Source of the DNA: CALCEB01 sp035531475
GTDB lineage: Bacteria; Acidobacteriota; Terriglobia; UBA7540
Reading direction: 5' to 3'
Assembly (NCBI GenBank): GCA_035531475.1
Contig: DATKST010000072.1
Location: 1 to 16,182 of the forward strand
DNA length: 16,182 nt
Of the stretch, positions 11,901 through 16,182 are shown one piece after another. The notes under the pieces were generated by a model. That model worked only from the letters and a program-made list of their open reading frames with translations, had not been told where the DNA came from and made no database searches. Both the position numbers and the translations under genes were made by a program. Position 1 is the first letter of the stretch, and each line of letters starts with the position of its first letter.

Positions 11901-12728
11901 CTAGCGTTTGCCCGCCTGGTAGCAGCCGAGGACGCGCAGAAAATTGGTGACTTCACCAAGATGGTTCAAGGCATTTTGGCACTTCTTGTCTTGGGTGTTG
12001 CCGGCGAAATCCAGATGGAAGAAGTACTCCCACGGGCGTCCGCGCAACGGCCGCGATTCCATCTTGGTCAAGTCAATATCGCGAAGGGCGAAAACGCTGA
12101 GGCACTTGAATAGAGCGCCGGGAACATTCGCCGTGGAGAAGACAATCGAGACTTTGTTCGCGCCCGGTGGGACGGCGGCGCGGCGTGAGAGCAGAAGGAA
12201 GCGCGTGTAATTCTGGCGATGATCTTCGAGCCCGCGCTGCAAGATTCTTCCGCCGTAGACACGGGCGGCAATCCTTGATGCGATGGCCGCAGCCCCAGGA
12301 ATCTTCCGCTCTCCGAGCATTTTCACGCTACCCGCCGTGTCGTAATAACGGATTCTCTCCACGCGGGGATGGAGCTCAAAAAACTTTGTACACTGCGCCA
12401 GAGCCACCGGATGCGAGTAGACTTGACGCAGGTTGGTGAGTGACGTGCCGGGAAAGGCAATCAGGTTGTGGACGATTCGCAAGTTGACTTCGGCAATGAT
12501 GGACAACTGATGGGCAACGAGCAAGTCGTAGTTTTCGTAGACCGATCCCGCCAACGTATTCTCAACCGGCGCCAGGCAATATTTGGCCTTCCCTTTGGCC
12601 ACGGCCTCAAAGATGGCGGGGAAGGTCTCACGCGGCAGGACCTTGACCTTCTTGCCGAGGAGTTTATAAACCGCTTCTTCGCTGAACGCGCCGCGTTCGC
12701 CTTGAATCGCCACAACCGGGTCAGACAT
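11901..12728 (-). CDS. pheA: Prephenate dehydratase
   Basis: Converts prephenate to phenylpyruvate, the dehydratase step of phenylalanine synthesis, in the cytoplasm. The 275-aa monofunctional enzyme (no chorismate mutase domain at its N-terminus) begins VAIQGERGAFSEEAV. It contains APVENTLAGSVYENYDLL (53-70), and the catalytic Thr-Arg-Phe at 175-177 in NYTRFLLLSR. The C-terminal ACT domain (about 192-265) has GALFKCL (204-210) and ESRP (224-227), the two phenylalanine-binding motifs, so feedback inhibition by Phe is expected. ATG at 12728 is preferred over a GTG at 12776, because the homology-like sequence begins right after it. A GGGAG lies about 15 nt upstream, farther than ideal. The downstream gene is 223 bp away and has its own promoter, so pheA is probably transcribed alone or with the upstream TetR gene. 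Confidence 0.95.
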   Translation of the reverse strand: MSDPVVAIQGERGAFSEEAVYKLLGKKVKVLPRETFPAIFEAVAKGKAKYCLAPVENTLAGSVYENYDLLVAHQLSIIAEVNLRIVHNLIAFPGTSLTNLRQVYSHPVALAQCTKFFELHPRVERIRYYDTAGSVKMLGERKIPGAAAIASRIAARVYGGRILQRGLEDHRQNYTRFLLLSRRAAVPPGANKVSIVFSTANVPGALFKCLSVFALRDIDLTKMESRPLRGRPWEYFFHLDFAGNTQDKKCQNALNHLGEVTNFLRVLGCYQAGKR

Positions 12729-12803
12729 GTTCTTGTGATTAATCTCCCTTGGGTCGAGGGTGAAAAGCGTATACACGGTAACACTGAGCTTGAAAAGCCG
12801 CGT

Positions 12804-13427
12804 TCATGCCGGTTTGCCGGCGGACTCAGCGCCGCCCCGGTCCAACAAACCTCTGAAGAAGAAATCGGCATAATTGCCAGCCAACTCATCCTGCACCACG
12901 CCGCCGCCCGGCCTGTACCATTGGTAGAGCCAGTTCACCATGCCGAGAAGCGCGAAAGCCGCCAGCCGGGAGGAAACCAGCGGCGGCACGCCGGCTTGGC
13001 GTTGCACTTCCTCGATTAGCTTTTCCAAAAACTGGATGTACTGCCTTTTCCTGGCATTGATCTTCTCCCGGAGGTCTCCTTTTACGGAGCGATTTTCGTG
13101 CAGGATGACGGTGATCTCCATATCGCGCGCGCGCACAATCAAGTCAATATGCCCAATGATGAGCTGGCGGAGCTTTTCGCGGGGGTCTGTGATGGCCTCG
13201 ATGCGGTTGAGCACCATTTCCTGCAAAATGTCCATGCCATAATTCATAATCTCGAACAGAAGCCGGTCCTTACTGCCGACGTGGTGATACAGACCCGCCT
13301 TGGTCAAACCCACGGCATTGGCAATATCCTGCATGGAGGCGCCGTCGAAACCCTTTTCGTAGAAGACCCGCGCCGCAATGCGGCAGATCTCGCGCAACCG
13401 GTGCTGGGATTCGGCAGTCTGGTTCAT
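12804..13427 (-). CDS. TetR/AcrR family transcriptional regulator
   Basis: A 207-aa one-component DNA-binding regulator, usually a ligand-released repressor. The N-terminal helix-turn-helix lies at about 31-50 (SMQDIANAVGLTKAGLYHHV), following the family's opening helix ICRIAARVFYEKGFDGA. The C-terminal ligand domain (about 60-195) ends near MVNWLYQWYRPGGG, a pattern I associate with TetR regulators of fatty-acid or acyl-CoA metabolism; the ligand cannot be read from sequence. It is 75 bp upstream of pheA and on the same strand, but a regulatory link to aromatic amino acids is unlikely on family grounds alone. No acyl-CoA genes are within the window. The ATG at 13427 has only a weak upstream site (GCTGGA). 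Confidence 0.9.
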   Translation of the reverse strand: MNQTAESQHRLREICRIAARVFYEKGFDGASMQDIANAVGLTKAGLYHHVGSKDRLLFEIMNYGMDILQEMVLNRIEAITDPREKLRQLIIGHIDLIVRARDMEITVILHENRSVKGDLREKINARKRQYIQFLEKLIEEVQRQAGVPPLVSSRLAAFALLGMVNWLYQWYRPGGGVVQDELAGNYADFFFRGLLDRGGAESAGKPA

Positions 13428-13567
13428 TCCAGCGAGGTTATCACAAACCCCACGGCGGGAACACTGGGGAACAAGATAGAAGCAAACCGGTTCCTCACCC
13501 CCGGTTGGGGACTAGCCCCAATACGGTTGAGGTTCGTTCGGGAATAAATGTACATACTTGAACTTGT

Positions 13568-13619
13568 GCCCCTCACCCGCCGCTTCGCGGCACCCTCTCC
13601 CCGCTTGCGGGGAGAGGGC
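13568..13619. repeat. Intergenic palindromic repeat, well-preserved copy
   Basis: It opens GCCCCTCACCC, followed by the small hairpin GCCGC-ttc-GCGGC. A 12-bp perfect stem follows: CCCTCTCCCCGC (13593-13604) with GCGGGGAGAGGG (13607-13618), separated by TT. Sequences of this kind are dispersed in many bacterial genomes. A degenerate relative lies at 435-490. It sits at the 3' side of the minus-strand dehydrogenase gene and could protect or end its transcript, although no T-run follows. Confidence 0.75.
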
Positions 13620-13625
13620 TGTGCG

Positions 13626-13691
13626 GGCATGGGCGCGGACCCTCGCTGGCATGGGCGCGGACTCCCGCTGGCATGGGCGCGGACCATTGCT
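13626..13691. repeat. Three tandem 22-bp repeats
   Basis: Three head-to-tail units begin at 13626, 13648 and 13670, each GGCATGGGCGCGGAC followed by seven bases ending GCT (CCTCGCT, TCCCGCT, CATTGCT); a partial fourth begins GGCACGG at 13692. Thus 15 bases are invariant and the variable part is only four or five bases. This is a VNTR-like tract next to the palindromic repeat. Confidence 0.85.
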
Positions 13692-13748
13692 GGCACGGCG
13701 GGAAAGGGCAGGGCAGGACACTGGCCAGGCTCGCCGGCCGGGGCCGGG

Positions 13749-14765
13749 TCACCATTCAACAATGGCCTTTCGGAAATCGGAGCTCTGGGCGAGCCAGACC
13801 GGATAATGTTCCGCGACCTCGCTGTAGGCGACGCGGTGCGTGATCCACCGCTCCGCGTCAATCACTCCAGCTTCGAGCAAGCGGATCGCCCGCCGGAAAT
13901 TTACGGCCGTGGCGTTGCGGCTGGAAAGCAAGGTGGTTTCGCGCAGATGAAAAGCAGGATCGTTGAATTTGATTTCGCCGGGGAACAATCCGACAAAAAC
14001 CAGTTTTCCGCCGTGTGCCATGTAATCCAGCGCGCCCAGCATCGACTTGGGATTGCCGGTACAGTCAAACACCACGGTGGGCAATTCACCGTGCTTCAAC
14101 TCGCGGAGGGCGGCGAGCGGCTCTTGCCGGGCGTCGATGCAGTTTCGAATGTTCAGGGTTCTGCGGCAATAATCGAGCCGTGCTTCGTTGACATCCAGAA
14201 CGGAGACTTCCAGTCCCGCCAGCCTCACGAATTCAAGCACCGCCAGGCCGATCGGTCCCACACCCAGGATAAGGACATCATCATTCTGCGAAAGCGAGGC
14301 CCGTTCGACGGCATGGGCGCCAATCGAAAGCATTTCTACCAAGGCCAATTGATCGAATGACAGCGACTTGGACGGGTGCAGCTTGCGTAGAGGCAGGACG
14401 AACCGCTCCCTCATGCCGCCGTCGGCTGAAACGCCGAGCACCTTCAAATTCACGCAGCAGTTGGTGAGTCCGCGCCGGCAGGATTTACAATGGCCGCAAT
14501 GGAGGTATGGTTCGACGGAACAGCGATCTCCTGCGGCAATTTCAAAGTCGTTTTCGCCGGCTTCGAGGACTTCGACGCACAATTCGTGTCCCAAAATCCT
14601 CGGGTAATTGAAGAACGGCTGTTTCCCTTCGTAGGCGTGCAAATCCGTTCCGCAAACGCCCACGCGGCGGGTTGCCACCAGCGCCTCGCCGGGTCCGGGC
14701 GGAGCGGGCGGGTCCACCTCCGACACGCGAAACTGGCCGGGTTGATCCAGAAAAACTGCCTTCAT
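13749..14765 (-). CDS. Zinc-dependent medium-chain alcohol/polyol dehydrogenase
   Basis: A 338-aa NAD(P)-dependent medium-chain dehydrogenase that oxidises a secondary alcohol or sugar acid. The catalytic zinc site uses C38 (GVCGTDLH), H60 and E61 (LGHEL). The structural zinc loop has C90, C93, C96 and C104. The Rossmann fold starts VLILGVGPIGLAVLEF. The late motif ETTLLSSRNAT resembles the sorbitol/threonine/galactonate dehydrogenase branch (YjjN-like), but the substrate cannot be settled. The ATG at 14765 is chosen because AGGAGG lies eight nucleotides upstream; an extension to 14822 lacks family similarity. No sugar transporter or kinase adjoins it, so the pathway is unclear. The 3' end is flanked by the palindromic and 22-bp repeats. 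Confidence 0.92.
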   Translation of the reverse strand: MKAVFLDQPGQFRVSEVDPPAPPGPGEALVATRRVGVCGTDLHAYEGKQPFFNYPRILGHELCVEVLEAGENDFEIAAGDRCSVEPYLHCGHCKSCRRGLTNCCVNLKVLGVSADGGMRERFVLPLRKLHPSKSLSFDQLALVEMLSIGAHAVERASLSQNDDVLILGVGPIGLAVLEFVRLAGLEVSVLDVNEARLDYCRRTLNIRNCIDARQEPLAALRELKHGELPTVVFDCTGNPKSMLGALDYMAHGGKLVFVGLFPGEIKFNDPAFHLRETTLLSSRNATAVNFRRAIRLLEAGVIDAERWITHRVAYSEVAEHYPVWLAQSSDFRKAIVEW

Positions 14766-15064
14766 TCCTGTCCTCCTATTTCGATGTGTGGTGTTCCCAA
14801 TAGGAACGCCAAAGCGCGCCATGCCCGCTCAAGCCGTGGGATCGGCAAGCAGCTTCAGCTTCCTCATCAATTGAGAGAGTTGGCGCGAGGGACGAAAAGG
14901 TGCTTTTGTTGGATGACGTTTAGCCGCCAGGCTCGTTTCAGGCACCCTTCAGTTTGTGCTTGCCGTTCGGTGAAAGGCAAGAGATGTCTGAGGTTTTTTG
15001 TCCTTTACGCCTGCCAGCTCACCCCGCCGGAGCTGAGGGACTTACAACGGGCCCGGGACGCATG
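14766..15064. other. Intergenic region, nothing recognised except a small palindrome
   Basis: 299 bases between the dehydrogenase and the Gly-rich secreted protein gene, both minus strand. No gene, RNA or clear terminator is supported. A plus-strand frame that runs through here from within the dehydrogenase gene has no recognisable content. The only structured site is the palindrome at 14793-14807, listed separately. Confidence 0.5.
14793..14807. promoter_or_regulatory. Possible operator palindrome upstream of the dehydrogenase
   Basis: GTTCC-caata-GGAAC forms a 5-bp inverted repeat with a 5-bp centre, 28 bp upstream of the dehydrogenase ATG, where a dimeric regulator could act. It is short enough to arise by chance. 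Confidence 0.25.
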
Positions 15065-15883
15065 TCAAGAAGCAGGGTTGGTGGCTGCTGTGCTGTCTTG
15101 CTTGTGAAAGACAAGATGCAAAGTTTTGGAGCCGCCCGGAGTCTTCACGGTGCGGTCAACTTTGAGGGTCTGGCCATCTTTGGACATCTTCCAGTCGTCT
15201 TTCAGTTGAAGCTGGCGGCCCCTCCGGTCGGAATTATCGTCGCCGGTCAACGCCAGTCTCAACTCCTTGCCACCCTTTTCCCAATTGGCTCTCAAGGTAG
15301 CGTTGTTCTGGCCAGCGCCGCCCATTTTCGCAGCCGATTCACTTCCATCCAGGTTGTAGACAGCACGGCTCGGATAAAGCATGAAGGCCGTGGCGCCCTG
15401 GGGTTTTCTGCCGTGGCGTTGGCGGCCTATTCCGCCACCGCCTCCAGGCATTCCGCCGCCGGGCATTCCTTCGCCCATGGGTCCTCTGCCCATGCCGCCA
15501 GGCATCCCCATCCCTCCGATTCGAGGCACGCCCATGCCGCCGCCCATTCCACCCGGATAGCCGCCTGGCGTCGTGCCTGGATAGGGGCCCGTCGTTCCTG
15601 GTCCCTGATTTCCACCTGCGTTGGGCCCATTTCGTCCGTTAGGTCCATTGGGGACACTTGCCATCGGCCGCAGATCGCCCTTGAGGGTGGTTTGAACGGC
15701 AAGCCGCTGCTCGCTTTGCTTAATATTCATGCTGTAGCTGTCAAGGCCTTGAGGCAGATTCTTGGTCTGGCTGGTATCCAGAACCCAGGCACCAGAAAAG
15801 TCCACAGCTCTGGGCGGGGATTTTGCCGCGACAAGCGCCGCACTGGAAGCCAATGCCAAACCCAATAGAAAGATTTTCCTCAT
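15065..15883 (-). CDS. Secreted Gly/Pro/Met-rich protein of unknown function
   Basis: A 272-aa exported protein. The ATG at 15883 has GGAGG six nucleotides upstream and is followed by a signal peptide (RKIFLLGLALASSAALVAA, cleavage probably after residue 20-21). The mature N-terminus reads VDFSGAWVLDTSQTKNLPQGL, a 'DFSG-x-W-x-L-D' start seen in many acidobacterial secreted proteins of lipocalin-like beta structure. The middle (about 80-155) is low complexity, with Asn-Gly-Pro repeats followed by Gly-Met-Gly-Gly-type repeats. The C-terminal part (about 165-260) is again beta-rich: VYNLDGSES, LRANWEKGGKELRLAL, WKMSKDGQTLKVDRTVKTPGGSKTLHLVF. This gives a beta domain interrupted by a flexible insert. 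Function unknown; it may be envelope-associated. Confidence 0.85.
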   Translation of the reverse strand: MRKIFLLGLALASSAALVAAKSPPRAVDFSGAWVLDTSQTKNLPQGLDSYSMNIKQSEQRLAVQTTLKGDLRPMASVPNGPNGRNGPNAGGNQGPGTTGPYPGTTPGGYPGGMGGGMGVPRIGGMGMPGGMGRGPMGEGMPGGGMPGGGGGIGRQRHGRKPQGATAFMLYPSRAVYNLDGSESAAKMGGAGQNNATLRANWEKGGKELRLALTGDDNSDRRGRQLQLKDDWKMSKDGQTLKVDRTVKTPGGSKTLHLVFHKQDSTAATNPAS

Positions 15884-16182
15884 TTTAAGCCTCCGCTCTT
15901 GAAGGGACTGAGCCATTGTATCCTTCCGGGCTGCCACTTAGAATACAACGCTCTTGAACCATTCGATGGGTGAAACGACCGGGGGTTTGCCTCAGACAAG
16001 TAAATTCCCGGTAAATATTTCTCCCGGCGCGAATCCACTCTACCGCCACTAAGACATTGCGGGTAGTGTCTCAATTTGTTCGTTCATCGTCATTCCCGCG
16101 AATGCGGGAATCCACTCCGAATATCGCAGTGGCATTCCGAACTCGTGCAGATAAAGGGGTTGTCCGGAGCATGGATCCCCGC
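15884..16182. other. Right-edge intergenic region
   Basis: 299 bases without a supported gene. Upstream of the Gly-rich protein gene, minus-strand TACAAT (15920-15915) is a possible -10 box about 31 bp before the ATG, with no convincing -35. The rest contains a short palindromic repeat (listed separately). At the edge there is a GGATCCCCGC that may be the beginning of another repeat unit. Confidence 0.45.
16092..16111. repeat. Short palindromic repeat (ATTCCCGC-gaat-GCGGGAAT)
   Basis: An 8-bp perfect inverted repeat with a GAAT loop, embedded in CGTCATTCCCGCGAATGCGG followed by GAATCCA. This resembles the widely dispersed 'CATTCCCGCgaaaGCGGGAATCCA' type of intergenic element. It may be part of a longer unit running beyond the window. 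Confidence 0.65.

Larger units (their letters stand above)
13428..13748. other. Repeat-filled intergenic region between the TetR gene and the dehydrogenase gene
   Basis: The 321 bases hold, in order, an unremarkable stretch next to the TetR start (13428-13567), a strong double palindrome and a 22-bp tandem repeat. Open frames crossing the repeats on both strands have the skewed composition expected of translated GC-rich repeats, and none is accepted as a gene. Confidence 0.6.

Noticed and set aside
11678..11959. An N-terminal extension of the two-repeat secreted protein
   Set aside because: It would place the promoter inside the gene and bury the signal peptide; the ATG at 11677 has a good ribosome-binding site.
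13593..13618. An intrinsic terminator for the dehydrogenase gene
   Set aside because: The stem is strong, but no T-run follows on either strand; it is better explained as a dispersed palindromic repeat.
13626..13691. A CRISPR-like array of short repeats
   Set aside because: The 22-bp units abut directly with only four to five variable bases; there are no spacers and no cas genes.
14954..15868. A 304-codon plus-strand frame
   Set aside because: It lies opposite the Gly/Pro/Met-rich secreted protein gene, lacks domains, and its His/Ala/Ser-rich composition is what an antisense read of Gly-rich codons gives.

Overview
The window reads as a high-GC bacterial chromosome segment, most likely from an Acidobacteriota (Terriglobia-like) soil lineage. 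This is an inference. It rests on the remnant of a PD40/TolB-type propeller gene, two secreted repeat-rich or Gly-rich proteins of a kind I associate with that phylum, and short-gene neighbourhoods seen in such genomes. No rRNA, tRNA, CRISPR array, transposase or phage gene was found.

Layout. The left edge holds the 3' end of a SAM hydroxide adenosyltransferase-like (DUF62) gene on the + strand. It faces, across degenerate palindromic repeats, a 702-aa membrane-anchored alkaline-phosphatase-fold enzyme. Next on the - strand come murB (type I), a broken propeller-domain fragment, a GNAT N-acetyltransferase, and a secreted protein whose predicted mature N-terminus looks like a proteasome/HslV Thr1 active site.

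The + strand block from 5946 to 9044 is the conserved housekeeping set: SRP RNA (ffs), dnaX, the ybaB/ebfC nucleoid protein gene and recR. Immediately downstream, 9045-11086 looks accessory. It holds a structured leader and a 42-aa basic protein on the + strand. Facing it is a compact four-gene - strand operon (58, 86, 187 and 153 aa) driven by a near-consensus promoter that predicts a leaderless mRNA. An AT-rich block lies behind that promoter. The operon is visibly lower in GC than its flanks and its genes have no established function; it is the best candidate here for an undescribed system.

The right third is again - strand: a secreted protein made of two tandem beta-rich repeats, prephenate dehydratase (pheA), a TetR/AcrR regulator, an intergenic palindrome followed by a 22-bp tandem repeat, a zinc-dependent medium-chain dehydrogenase, and a secreted Gly/Pro/Met-rich protein. 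A short palindromic repeat lies close to the right edge. Apart from the ffs-dnaX-ybaB-recR block and the four-gene operon, neighbouring genes do not obviously belong to one pathway.
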